NCBI RefSeq assembly: GCF_002005205.3
Contig: NZ_CP019701.2
Span: forward strand, 1,922,001 to 1,986,000
Source: Rhizobium rhizogenes
GTDB lineage: Bacteria > Pseudomonadota > Alphaproteobacteria > Rhizobiales > Rhizobiaceae
Length of the DNA: 64,000 nucleotides
Direction of reading: 5' to 3'
Both the position numbers and the translations under genes were made by a program. Shown piece after piece: positions 27,794 through 36,134 of this stretch (position 1 is its first letter; each line of letters opens with the position of its first letter). The notes below the pieces were generated by a model. It worked only from the letters and a program-made list of their open reading frames with translations, was not told the origin of the DNA and did no database searches.

Positions 27794-29446
27794 ATGCAAT
27801 CCACCATTGTCATAGTCAACCTTCTCGGCGCGGTCGCGCTGCTGCTGTTCGGCCTTGCCCAGGTCAAGGATGGCGTTACCCGCGCCTTTGGCATGAAACT
27901 CAGAAGCGTGCTGGCCACGGGAACCCAGAATGGCCCCCGCTCCTTCTTTTCCGGCTTCTTCGCAACTGTCGCCCTGCAAAGCTCGACGGCAACGGCGCTC
28001 ACCGTTGCGTCCTTCGCCGAACGCGACCTCATCCGGCCGCGCATGGCGCAGGTCGTTCTGCTGGGCGCCAATGTCGGCACCGCCGTCACCGCATGGATCG
28101 TGGCGGCCGGGGTGGAATGGCTGTCGCCGCTTCTGATCCTTTCCGGCATCGTGCTCAAAAAAGGCAGTTCCAACGCCAGACAGGGTGGCGGAACGGCGCT
28201 GATCGGCATCGGCCTGATGCTTCTGTCGCTGCATCTTTTGAGCGGCGCGACCGAACCGATGCGCGCTTCACCGGCACTGGGCGTTTTCATCGGCCTGCTT
28301 GATGGCGCATGGCCCGTCGCGCTGATCTTTTCCGCCGTATTGGCCTTCGTTTCCTCTTCAAGCCTCGCTGTCGTGGTGCTGATCCTGTCGCTGGCCGCCA
28401 CCGGCACCTTGTCCACTGGCCTCATTATCGTCCTCATCCTCGGCGCCAATCTTGGCGGCGCCGTTCCGCCCGTCATCGCCACGCTGTCCGGTCCCGCATC
28501 CGCGCGGCGCATCACCATCGGCAACCTTGTGGTCCGCACCATCGGCTGCCTCATCGCGCTGCCGCTCGCTTCCTATGGCGCCACGTATTTGCAGCAATTG
28601 CCGCTTTCACCCGCAAAACTGCCGGTCGATGCCCACCTCATCTTCAACGTCATTCTGGCGGCGCTGGCCTGGCCCTTCTCCGGCCTGATATCCGACCTGA
28701 TGGCAAAGCTGGTGCCGGGCGATCCGAAGGCTGAAGACGGCCCGAACTTCCTCGACCAGCAGGCTCTCGACATGCCCGTCGTGGCGCTTGCCAACGCCAC
28801 CCGCGAAGTGCTGGGCGTCGGCGACAGCATCGAGCGAATGCTGATCCGCGCCGAAAACGCCTTCAAGCACAATGATCTGACGCCGCTGCAGGAGGTTTCC
28901 CTGCTCGAAAAGAAGGTCGACCGCCGTCAGCAGGAGGTGAAGGTCTATCTCTCGCAACTGGGGCGCAAGGGGCTTGCCGACGAGGAAGCGCGCCGTTCGA
29001 TCGCCATCATCGATTATGCCATCAATCTCGAACATATCGGCGACATCATCGAAAAGGGCATCTGCGAGCAGATCCGCAAGAAGGTGCTCAACAGCTTCAA
29101 GTTCTCCGATGACGGTTATGAGGAGCTGAAGACCCTGTTCGACATGACCATCGAGAACCTGCGCGCCGCCCAGAGCATTCTGGTGACCGGCGATTTCGAG
29201 CTCGCCCGCAGGCTGATGGAAAGCAAGGTGGATATACGCCGCCTCGAAAAACAGTCCTCCAACCGCCATCTGGAGCGGCTGCGTGACGGGCTGACGGAAA
29301 GCATGCAGACCAGCTCGCTGCATCTCGACATGCTGCGGGATTTAAAGCGCATCAACGCCCATATCGTCTCGGTGGCGCATCCCATTCTGGATGAAAGCGG
29401 CGTGCTGATCGAAAGCCGCCTGCGTTACGCGGAACCACGCGCCTGA
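27794..29446 (+). CDS. Na+/phosphate cotransporter family protein with PhoU-like tail
   Basis: 550 residues. Two inverted PNaS repeats: LLLFGLAQVKDGVTRAFG... with ALQSSTATALTVASF, and later FVSSSSLAVVVLILS with LILGANLGGAVPP; the QSS/SSS motifs are the family's Na+/Pi signature. About nine membrane helices lie before residue 320. From about 340 a helical PhoU-like domain follows. A GTG-overlapping GGAGAC ribosome site precedes the ATG at 27794. Likely low-affinity phosphate transport. Confidence 0.92.
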   Translation: MQSTIVIVNLLGAVALLLFGLAQVKDGVTRAFGMKLRSVLATGTQNGPRSFFSGFFATVALQSSTATALTVASFAERDLIRPRMAQVVLLGANVGTAVTAWIVAAGVEWLSPLLILSGIVLKKGSSNARQGGGTALIGIGLMLLSLHLLSGATEPMRASPALGVFIGLLDGAWPVALIFSAVLAFVSSSSLAVVVLILSLAATGTLSTGLIIVLILGANLGGAVPPVIATLSGPASARRITIGNLVVRTIGCLIALPLASYGATYLQQLPLSPAKLPVDAHLIFNVILAALAWPFSGLISDLMAKLVPGDPKAEDGPNFLDQQALDMPVVALANATREVLGVGDSIERMLIRAENAFKHNDLTPLQEVSLLEKKVDRRQQEVKVYLSQLGRKGLADEEARRSIAIIDYAINLEHIGDIIEKGICEQIRKKVLNSFKFSDDGYEELKTLFDMTIENLRAAQSILVTGDFELARRLMESKVDIRRLEKQSSNRHLERLRDGLTESMQTSSLHLDMLRDLKRINAHIVSVAHPILDESGVLIESRLRYAEPRA

Positions 29447-29453
29447 TTCGATT

Positions 29454-29729
29454 TCAGTCGGCCGAGGGCAGCCTGCGCATGGTGAATTCGATGCGGTCGC
29501 CTTCCAGTTGCCGCCAGCTTTCCACTTCCGTCCAATAGGCGGCCTTGGGAAAACTGTCGAACCATTCGCGCGCCTTGGCGCGGGCTTCCTCGCGGCTGAG
29601 ACAGAAGGTCTGGCGCACGAACATGCCGTCGCGCTTTTGTTCGCCGCCGGCGCTTTCGCGTTCCTTGCGGTGATTGGCGATCCTGCGCTTCAGACCCTCG
29701 AGGGGCGGCGGTCCGGCAAATTTCGTCAT
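29454..29729 (-). CDS. Conserved small hypothetical protein
   Basis: 91 residues. The start at 29729 has AGAGGTG 8 nt upstream. Notable features are a basic N-terminal third (GLKRRIANHRKERES) and Trp-rich C-terminal half (AREWFDSFPKAAYWTEVESWRQLEGD). No signal peptide or membrane segment. The sequence looks like a rhizobial protein of unknown function; I cannot assign a family. Confidence 0.75.
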   Translation of the reverse strand: MTKFAGPPPLEGLKRRIANHRKERESAGGEQKRDGMFVRQTFCLSREEARAKAREWFDSFPKAAYWTEVESWRQLEGDRIEFTMRRLPSAD

Positions 29730-29860
29730 GATATTCACCTCTGGCACCTACACCGGTAAAGATAGTGTCGGCACGCCGCCTTGGCGAGTCGAATTTGTGC
29801 GCGGCGCAAACACCTGCTAGACGCGGCAGGGAACGGACTTCACCGCAGGAGAGAAAAGAT

Positions 29861-30772
29861 ATGGAACGGCCAATCTTGCCGAAGGGCTTGCCCGAGGACA
29901 TCGAAGACAAGAAGGCCACAGCTGAAGCCTGGTTCCAGCATCTGCGCGACACCATCGTCACCTCCTTCGAAACGCTCGAAAACGATCTGACCGGCCCACT
30001 CTCCGATCAGGAGCCCGGCCGCTTCGTGCAGAAGGACTGGCTGCGCGACAATGGCGAAGGCGGCGGCGGCAAGATGTCGATGATGGAAGGCCGCGTCTTC
30101 GAAAAGGTCGGCGTGCACACCTCCACCGTCCATGGCGAGTTCTCGCCGGAATTCCGCCAGCAGATACCGGGTGCGGAAGAAGACCCACGCTTCTGGGCCT
30201 CGGGCATTTCGCTGATCGCCCATCCGGTCAACCCCAATGTCCCGGCCGTGCACATGAACACCCGCATGGTCGTCACCACCAGCCACTGGTTCGGTGGCGG
30301 CGCGGACTTGACACCCGTGCTGGGCCGCAGACGGACGCAGGAGGACGCAGATACCCAGCTGTTCCACCGCGCCTTCGAAATCACCTGCAAACGCCACCCG
30401 GTCGCTGATTATCCGCGCTACAAAAGCTGGTGCGACGAGTATTTCTTCCTGAAGCACCGCAACGAAGCCCGCGGCATCGGCGGCATATTTTTCGACTGGC
30501 TGCACCCGGAAGAAGAAAAGGGCGGCTGGGACGCCAATTTCGCCTTCGTGCAGGATGTCGGCCGTGCCTTCAACCTCGTCTATCCGAAAATCGTCCGCGC
30601 CAATTTCAACCAGAACTGGACGGAAGAGGACCGTGACGAGCAGCTTATCCGTCGCGGCCGCTATGTGGAATTCAACCTGCTTTACGATCGTGGCACCATC
30701 TTCGGCCTGAAGACCGGCGGCAATGTCGAATCGATCCTGTCGTCCCTGCCGCCGGTGGTGCGCTGGCCTTAA
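29861..30772 (+). CDS. hemF: Oxygen-dependent coproporphyrinogen III oxidase
   Basis: 303 residues, the family length. Converts coproporphyrinogen III to protoporphyrinogen IX with O2. Signatures: [47 protein letters not shown], and [40 protein letters not shown] precedes the ATG at 29861. The gene stands alone. Confidence 0.97.
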   Translation: MERPILPKGLPEDIEDKKATAEAWFQHLRDTIVTSFETLENDLTGPLSDQEPGRFVQKDWLRDNGEGGGGKMSMMEGRVFEKVGVHTSTVHGEFSPEFRQQIPGAEEDPRFWASGISLIAHPVNPNVPAVHMNTRMVVTTSHWFGGGADLTPVLGRRRTQEDADTQLFHRAFEITCKRHPVADYPRYKSWCDEYFFLKHRNEARGIGGIFFDWLHPEEEKGGWDANFAFVQDVGRAFNLVYPKIVRANFNQNWTEEDRDEQLIRRGRYVEFNLLYDRGTIFGLKTGGNVESILSSLPPVVRWP

Positions 30773-30860
30773 AAAACCTCACGCAAATTTGACGCTGATC
30801 AGCCATTTTGTCGCAAATAGCGCAAATTAGGACTTATGGAAAAATCAAGGCAGTGGTAGT

Positions 30861-30886
30861 CTCCTCCCGCAGACGTACTGGAGGAG
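30861..30886 (+). promoter_or_regulatory. Hairpin covering the ribosome site of the following small gene
   Basis: CTCCTCC (30861-30867) is the exact complement of GGAGGAG (30880-30886), the Shine-Dalgarno sequence of the gene starting at 30895; a 12-nt loop separates them. The structure would hide the ribosome site until melted or opened. Confidence 0.5.
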
Positions 30887-30894
30887 CTATCGTC

Positions 30895-31164
30895 ATGATT
30901 ACTTCGAACAGCATGCCTATTTCTGCTGCCCCCGAGGCAGCACCGCAATCCATCGATACCCCCGAACTGATCGACCGCCTGGCAGCGGAAATGCGTGCCA
31001 CGGGCGATCGTGAACTGCCGCATTCCTTTTACGTCGAACAGGTCAAACGCAGCCTTGCCGGGCAAATCACGGCGCGGCGGGCGGCCAATGACGAAATGCC
31101 CCGGACCAAAATTCCGGCAGCCGGCACATCCTCTGTTTTCCAGTGCTGGGCAATGCCCGAATAG
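30895..31164 (+). CDS. Conserved small hypothetical protein
   Basis: 89 residues from the ATG at 30895, which follows GGAGGAG. Polar, predicted mainly helical in the middle (LIDRLAAEMRATGDRELPHSFYVEQVKRSLAGQI). No signal peptide, membrane helix or known motif. Its ribosome site lies in a 7-bp hairpin. Function unknown. Confidence 0.72.
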   Translation: MITSNSMPISAAPEAAPQSIDTPELIDRLAAEMRATGDRELPHSFYVEQVKRSLAGQITARRAANDEMPRTKIPAAGTSSVFQCWAMPE

Positions 31165-31217
31165 GGGCTGAAAGACGCCGCTTCGGAACATAAGCGGCGA
31201 ACATTCGTTTCCTGTGG

Positions 31218-31249
31218 GAGAGACAGCGGACCCTGAGCCGCTGTCTCTC
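31218..31249. repeat. 12-bp perfect inverted repeat in the leader of the DUF1059 gene
   Basis: GAGAGACAGCGG and CCGCTGTCTCTC with an 8-nt loop. A second smaller hairpin (GCCGCTT/AAGCGGC) lies just upstream near 31175-31197. There is no T-run, so neither looks like a terminator; they may be mRNA processing or stability elements. Confidence 0.55.
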
Positions 31250-31273
31250 ACGCTGAAACAGGGAGGCAAGACC

Positions 31274-31459
31274 ATGAGACTGTTTGAATGCGGAACGCTC
31301 GTGCCCGGCTGTGCCTGGCATACCCGCGCAGATGATGATGCGGAAGTCGTCCGCCGCACGGTGGAGCACATGCGCTCTGCCCATGGCGAAACGGTCATCC
31401 GCGAAAACATGATCGAAAACATCAAGGCCCGCATCCGCGACGAGGCAAATGCGGCCTGA
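31274..31459 (+). CDS. DUF1059 small protein
   Basis: 61 residues starting MRLFECGTLVPGCAWHTRADD. The family pattern is Cys, then Pro-Gly-Cys-x-W, followed by a helix with HMRSAHG; the two Cys and two His suggest a small metal-binding fold (inference). GGGAGG is correctly spaced before the ATG. Confidence 0.85.
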   Translation: MRLFECGTLVPGCAWHTRADDDAEVVRRTVEHMRSAHGETVIRENMIENIKARIRDEANAA

Positions 31460-31485
31460 GCCGAAACGCCGCGGCTATCGCGGCT

Positions 31486-32742
31486 TCAATTTCCGAGTAT
31501 TTCTTTCAGCCGGGCGGTCAGCGCTGCCCGGTCGAGCGAAAAATTGACATCGATCCACTTTTCCTCAAGGCTTTTCAGCACTTCGCCCACGTTCGGACCG
31601 GGCGCCACGCCTGCGGCCATCACATCGGCGCCACTTATCGGAAAGCCGGGCTTCTGGAACTTCTCCGCCCTTGCCAGCAGCGTCGAAAGACGTGCAACCT
31701 TCTGCATGGCCGTGTCGCCGGCCGAAAGATCGGCACGGGCGGCGGCAAGTGCGAGTTTCAGCCGCGTCTTCACACCTTCGACGCCCTGACGATAAAGCAG
31801 CCGGTCAAGCGCCGTTTCCTTCATCTCGGGGTCAGCCGCCGGAGCCGAAGCCCAATGGGCAAGATAACCCGCCTCGGCCTTGGACAACCTCAGCCGCGCC
31901 GCAAGGGCGGCCAGCCTGTCCCTGTCCGGCGGCACGATGGCGGCAAGCCGCAGCAACGGGTCCACCGCCCAGCCGAGAGCCTGCTCCGTCGCCACCAGGC
32001 CGTGAATGGCGTCGATGCCCCATTTTTCCGTTTCGGGCAGAATTTCCGTAAGAACGCCCGATTGCCGCATCCACAAAAGGGCGCGGGAAGGGTCTCGGGC
32101 GGAAAGCAGCTTTTTCAGCTCGCTCCACACCCGCTCGGCCGAAAGTGTCGCCAGCTTGTCCTTGGCCCGCGCGCTCGCCCGCAAGCCATCGGCATCAGGA
32201 CGACCGGAACCATAGTGGGCGAAAAAGCGGAAAAACCGGAGAATCCGAAGGTAATCTTCCGAAATCCGCATCGCCGCTTCGCCGATGAAGCGCACGGTGC
32301 GGGTTTCAATATCGGGAAGACCATCGATGAGGTCGATGATCTCGCCCTTTTCATCGGCGTAAAGAGCATTGATGGTGAGGTCGCGCCGCTCGGCATCGGT
32401 CTGCCAGTCGGTGCCGAAGGCCACCTGCGCGTGGCGGCCATTGGTTTCGACATCGCGTCGCAACGTCGTCACCTCGAAACCTTCGCCATCGATCACCAGC
32501 GTTACCGTGCCGTGTTCGATGCCGGTCGGCACCGCCTTGATACCCGCAGCCTTCGCTCGCGCAACCACCACGTCAGGGGTGAGCGTCGTCGCCATGTCGA
32601 CATCGACGACCGGCAGGTCCATCAGCGCGTTGCGCACCGCGCCGCCGACGATCCGCACCTCGCCGCCATCGGCATTCAGAAGCGTAAAGATGCGCTTCAG
32701 CGCCGGTTTTTCAAACCAGTCCCGCCCGGCAAGGCTATTCAT
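31486..32742 (-). CDS. cca: CCA tRNA nucleotidyltransferase
   Basis: 418 residues. Adds or repairs the 3' CCA end of tRNAs. Motifs of class II enzymes: RIVGGAVRNALM, DVDMAT (metal carboxylates), ERRDLTINALYAD-type RRDLTINALY, DGLPDIETRTVRFIG, EDYLRILRFFRF. A poly(A) polymerase of the same superfamily is less likely given the length and motifs. Its ATG overlaps the stop of the upstream NUDIX gene by 4 bp. Confidence 0.95.
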   Translation of the reverse strand: MNSLAGRDWFEKPALKRIFTLLNADGGEVRIVGGAVRNALMDLPVVDVDMATTLTPDVVVARAKAAGIKAVPTGIEHGTVTLVIDGEGFEVTTLRRDVETNGRHAQVAFGTDWQTDAERRDLTINALYADEKGEIIDLIDGLPDIETRTVRFIGEAAMRISEDYLRILRFFRFFAHYGSGRPDADGLRASARAKDKLATLSAERVWSELKKLLSARDPSRALLWMRQSGVLTEILPETEKWGIDAIHGLVATEQALGWAVDPLLRLAAIVPPDRDRLAALAARLRLSKAEAGYLAHWASAPAADPEMKETALDRLLYRQGVEGVKTRLKLALAAARADLSAGDTAMQKVARLSTLLARAEKFQKPGFPISGADVMAAGVAPGPNVGEVLKSLEEKWIDVNFSLDRAALTARLKEILGN

Positions 32743-33371
32743 GTATAAAACCTCTCGTAAATCGTTCGCACGATGCCCGCCGTAATGCCCCAAATGTAGC
32801 GTTCGCCATAGGGCATTTCGTAGAAAAACCGCTCCTTCCCCTGAAAGATGCGGCTGCCACGCCCGTGATTGGCCGGGTCCATCAAAAAGGACAGCGGCAC
32901 CTCGAAAACCTCATCCACCTCAGTGGGATTGAGCGTTAAATCAAAGCCGGGGCGGACGACTGACAGCACCGGCTTGATGCGAAAACCCGTCCCGGAAATA
33001 TAATCCGGCAGGCGCCCGACCGTTTCCACGAAAGACCGCGAAAGACCGATCTCCTCTTCCGTCTCGCGCAGCGCCGCCTCTTCCGGCGTGCGGTCCTCGG
33101 CATCGATGCCGCCGCCGGGAAAGGAAATCTGGCCTGAATGCTGGCGCAGGGTTGCGGTGCGCTGGGTGAAAATCACCCGCGCATCGTTGCCATCGTCGAT
33201 AACCGGTATCAGCACTGCGGCATCCTTCAGCCGGATGCCGTTACCAGACAGTACTACGCCCGGATTGAGCACATGGTCGCCATTTTCCCGCTCGGCCACG
33301 CCCTCGCCTTCCTGCAGCACCCGGCGGCGGAAATCGGTGGCGGTAAAAGTCTTGAATGCCGTTGTCGTCAT
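32739..33371 (-). CDS. NUDIX hydrolase, CoA-pyrophosphatase type
   Basis: 210 residues. The segment HSGQISFPGGGIDAED is the CoA-diphosphatase extension of the Nudix box, followed by ALRETEEEIGL (catalytic Glu residues). It probably cleaves CoA or acyl-CoA to 4'-phosphopantetheine and 3',5'-ADP. Overlaps by ATGA both the DUF1285 gene before it and cca after it, so the three genes form a tightly coupled operon. Confidence 0.92.
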   Translation of the reverse strand: MTTTAFKTFTATDFRRRVLQEGEGVAERENGDHVLNPGVVLSGNGIRLKDAAVLIPVIDDGNDARVIFTQRTATLRQHSGQISFPGGGIDAEDRTPEEAALRETEEEIGLSRSFVETVGRLPDYISGTGFRIKPVLSVVRPGFDLTLNPTEVDEVFEVPLSFLMDPANHGRGSRIFQGKERFFYEMPYGERYIWGITAGIVRTIYERFYT

Positions 33372-33997
33372 TGCGAAAGCCGTTCCAATTCCTTGGCGGG
33401 CATCATCGGAAAGATCACCCCGCCCGAGCGCACCGCAAACATGTCGACGCCATCCACGTCGATCACCTCGCCGAGTGCCGCGAGATCATACATCACGGCC
33501 CGCGAGACGAGCGCCTCCAGCCGGCCGCGCACCAGAAGATAGGGTTTCAATTCGCGGTTTTCACCGAAAATTTCAAAGCGCAGCGGATGCTCCGGCCCCG
33601 CCTCCACCACGTCGCCGACATTGGTGCGAAAGGTCAGCAGGGATTCGCCATCCGCACCAGCCGCAGTCACCGTCATTTCCACGGCGACGAAGGGTGCATC
33701 CACCACCCGGATGCCGACTTTTTCCACAGGAGTTACAAGATAGGTTTTACCATCCTCATCCTTGCGCAAAACCGTAGAAAACAGCCGCACCAGAGGTGCC
33801 CTTCCGATGGGCGTCCCGAGGTAGAACCACGTGCCGTCAGCACGGATTTCCATGTCGAGATCGCCGCAAAAAGGCGGATTCCAGCGCTCCACCGGGGCCG
33901 GCCCGCGCTTGGCATCGCCGCTCTGTTCGGCGGCACGGGAAATCATCGCCGCAAGCCCCGCCGCATCATCAGCCGAATTTATCGTCTCCGCTGCCAT
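33368..33997 (-). CDS. DUF1285 protein
   Basis: 209 residues. Family features: WNPPFCGDLDMEIRADGTWFYLGTPIGR, then RLFSTVLRKDEDGKTYLVTPVEKVGI and VDAPFVAVEM. No signal peptide. The fold is a small all-beta unit of unknown role. First gene of the DUF1285-NUDIX-cca operon and divergent from the MoxR module across a 175-bp promoter region. Confidence 0.92.
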   Translation of the reverse strand: MAAETINSADDAAGLAAMISRAAEQSGDAKRGPAPVERWNPPFCGDLDMEIRADGTWFYLGTPIGRAPLVRLFSTVLRKDEDGKTYLVTPVEKVGIRVVDAPFVAVEMTVTAAGADGESLLTFRTNVGDVVEAGPEHPLRFEIFGENRELKPYLLVRGRLEALVSRAVMYDLAALGEVIDVDGVDMFAVRSGGVIFPMMPAKELERLSQ

Positions 33998-34172
33998 ATT
34001 CGAGTCTCGCTTTGCCGATAAGGAAATACTAAGTCACGACATAGTCATTCGAATGGCGCTTGTCAGCGGCCAAGAGAGCAATAAGCTAGATGCAGCGCAA
34101 AATCCGCCCCGGTTGGCAGCCAGCAAAACCGGGATGCGAATGTGACAGCGGCGAAGGTATGAGGAGAGCGAC

Positions 34173-35183
34173 ATGGGCGTGATGAATACCGGCGAAACCC
34201 TCGATGAAAAGGCCATCGTCGCCTCGGCCGAAAAGGCGCTTTCCGACATTGCGGCCATCCGCACGGAGGTCTCCAAGGTCATTTTCGGCCAGGAAAAAGT
34301 GGTGCAGAACACGCTTCTCGCCATCCTCTCCGGCGGCCATGCGCTGCTGGTCGGCGTTCCCGGCCTCGCCAAGACAAAGCTCGTCACCACGCTCGGCACC
34401 GTCCTTGGCCTCGATGCCAACCGCATCCAGTTCACGCCGGACCTGATGCCTTCTGACATCCTCGGCTCCGAAGTCATGGATCAGGACGAGAACGGCCGCC
34501 GTTCCTTCCGTTTCATCAAGGGTCCGATTTTCGGCCAGCTGCTGATGGCCGACGAGATCAACCGCGCCAGCCCACGCACGCAGTCCGCCCTTTTGCAGGC
34601 CATGCAGGAATATCACATCACCATGGCCGGCCAGACCTATGAGCTGCCGAAGCCGTTCCACGTTCTCGCCACCCAGAACCCGCTGGAACAGGAAGGCACC
34701 TATCCGCTGCCGGAAGCCCAGCTCGACCGTTTCCTGCTGCAGGTCGATGTCGGTTATCCCGAGCTTGCCGCCGAACGCCAGATCCTGCTCGACACGACGG
34801 GCACCGCCTCCGGCGAAGCACGCGGCGTGATCGGTGCCGAGCGCCTGATGGAAATCCAGGCCCTCATCCGCCAGATGCCGGTCAGCGACAAGGTCGTGGA
34901 CGCGATCCTGTCGCTCGTCCGCTCCGCCCGCCCCGGCCATGGCAACAAATTGACCGACAAACACGTTGTCTGGGGTCCGGGCCCGCGCGCCGGCCAGTCG
35001 CTGATGCTGACGGCCCGCGCCCGTGCGCTCTACGAAGGCCGCCTCGCCCCGTCGCTGGACGATGTCCATGCACTGGCCGAGCCGGTGCTGGAACACCGCA
35101 TGGCGCTGACCTTTGCGGCCCGCGCCGAAGGCATGTCGGTGCGCGATGTGATTGCGGCCCTCGTGGAGCAGGCGAAGAATTAA
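34173..35183 (+). CDS. MoxR-family AAA+ ATPase
   Basis: 336 residues. Walker A-like GVPGLAKTK, Walker B LLMADEINRASPRTQSALLQAMQE, sensor 1 VLATQNPLEQEGTYPLPEAQLDRF. MoxR proteins act as chaperone-like ATPases with VWA-domain partners in assembly or stress responses. GAGGAG precedes the ATG. First gene of a five-gene run on the plus strand. Confidence 0.95.
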   Translation: MGVMNTGETLDEKAIVASAEKALSDIAAIRTEVSKVIFGQEKVVQNTLLAILSGGHALLVGVPGLAKTKLVTTLGTVLGLDANRIQFTPDLMPSDILGSEVMDQDENGRRSFRFIKGPIFGQLLMADEINRASPRTQSALLQAMQEYHITMAGQTYELPKPFHVLATQNPLEQEGTYPLPEAQLDRFLLQVDVGYPELAAERQILLDTTGTASGEARGVIGAERLMEIQALIRQMPVSDKVVDAILSLVRSARPGHGNKLTDKHVVWGPGPRAGQSLMLTARARALYEGRLAPSLDDVHALAEPVLEHRMALTFAARAEGMSVRDVIAALVEQAKN

Positions 35184-35219
35184 AAGACGCGTGCCTAACC
35201 TTTCGCGAAAGGAGTGCCT

Positions 35220-36134
35220 GTGGCATCCATCGGCCAGATCGTAGACAAGACGCCGGGTAGCGAAGTTCTGGCGCGCGCGCGCCAGCGCGCAGCCCTGGTG
35301 CCGGACTGCATGGTCGAGGCAAAACGCATCGCCAACACCGTCACCGCCGGCTGGCACGGCCGCCGCAAACGCGGCATCGGCGAAAATTTCTGGCAGTTCC
35401 GCCCCTATGCCGAAGGCGAAAGCCTGTCGCGCATCGACTGGCGGCGCTCGGCCCGCGACGACCATACCTATGTGCGCGACCGGGAGTGGGAGGCAGCCCA
35501 CACCATCTGGCTCTGGGCGGACATGTCGCCGTCGATGATGTTCAAATCCACCCTCGGCTCCGTCTCCAAGGAAAGCCGGGCGCTGGTGCTGATGCTGGCG
35601 CTGGCGGAAATCCTGGCGCGCTCTGGCGAACGCATTGGTTGCCCCGGCATCATGGAGCCGGTCTCGGCCAGAAACGCCGCCGAACGGCTGGCCGCCGCCA
35701 TCATGCACGCGCCGCTGACAACGGGCATGCCGGAAACGGGCATGATCCGCGGCGCGAGCGACATTGTTCTGATTGGCGATTTTCTCGATGACGCGAAAAA
35801 CGTGATGGAGCGGATTTCGCCTCTCGCCCGGCGCGGCCTGCGCGGCCATGTGGTGGAAATCGCCGATCCGGCCGAAGAAACCTTCCCCTATTCCGGCCGT
35901 ACCGAGTTCACCGATCCGGAAACCGGCGAAAAACTCGTATCCGGCCGCGCCGAGACCATTCGTGAAGATTACACCCGCGCCTATCTCGCAAGACGCGAGG
36001 CGCTGTCCTCGTCGCTGCGCCGTCTCGGCTGGAACTTCGTCTTCCACCGCACCGATCATCTCGCTTCCGAGGCGCTTGTGGCCGTTCACATGTATCTTTC
36101 CGGCGCGCCGGCACAGGGCGGTGGGCACCGATGA
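35220..36134 (+). CDS. DUF58 protein, MoxR partner
   Basis: 304 residues. The DUF58 signature FRPYAEGESLSRIDWRRSARDDHTYVRDRE is at about 60-90, followed by a VWA-like domain. GTG at 35220 is chosen because AAGGAG lies 5 nt before it; a GTG at 35214 overlaps that site. The 3' end overlaps the next gene by ATGA. DUF58 proteins are the usual second member of MoxR modules. Confidence 0.93.
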   Translation: MASIGQIVDKTPGSEVLARARQRAALVPDCMVEAKRIANTVTAGWHGRRKRGIGENFWQFRPYAEGESLSRIDWRRSARDDHTYVRDREWEAAHTIWLWADMSPSMMFKSTLGSVSKESRALVLMLALAEILARSGERIGCPGIMEPVSARNAAERLAAAIMHAPLTTGMPETGMIRGASDIVLIGDFLDDAKNVMERISPLARRGLRGHVVEIADPAEETFPYSGRTEFTDPETGEKLVSGRAETIREDYTRAYLARREALSSSLRRLGWNFVFHRTDHLASEALVAVHMYLSGAPAQGGGHR

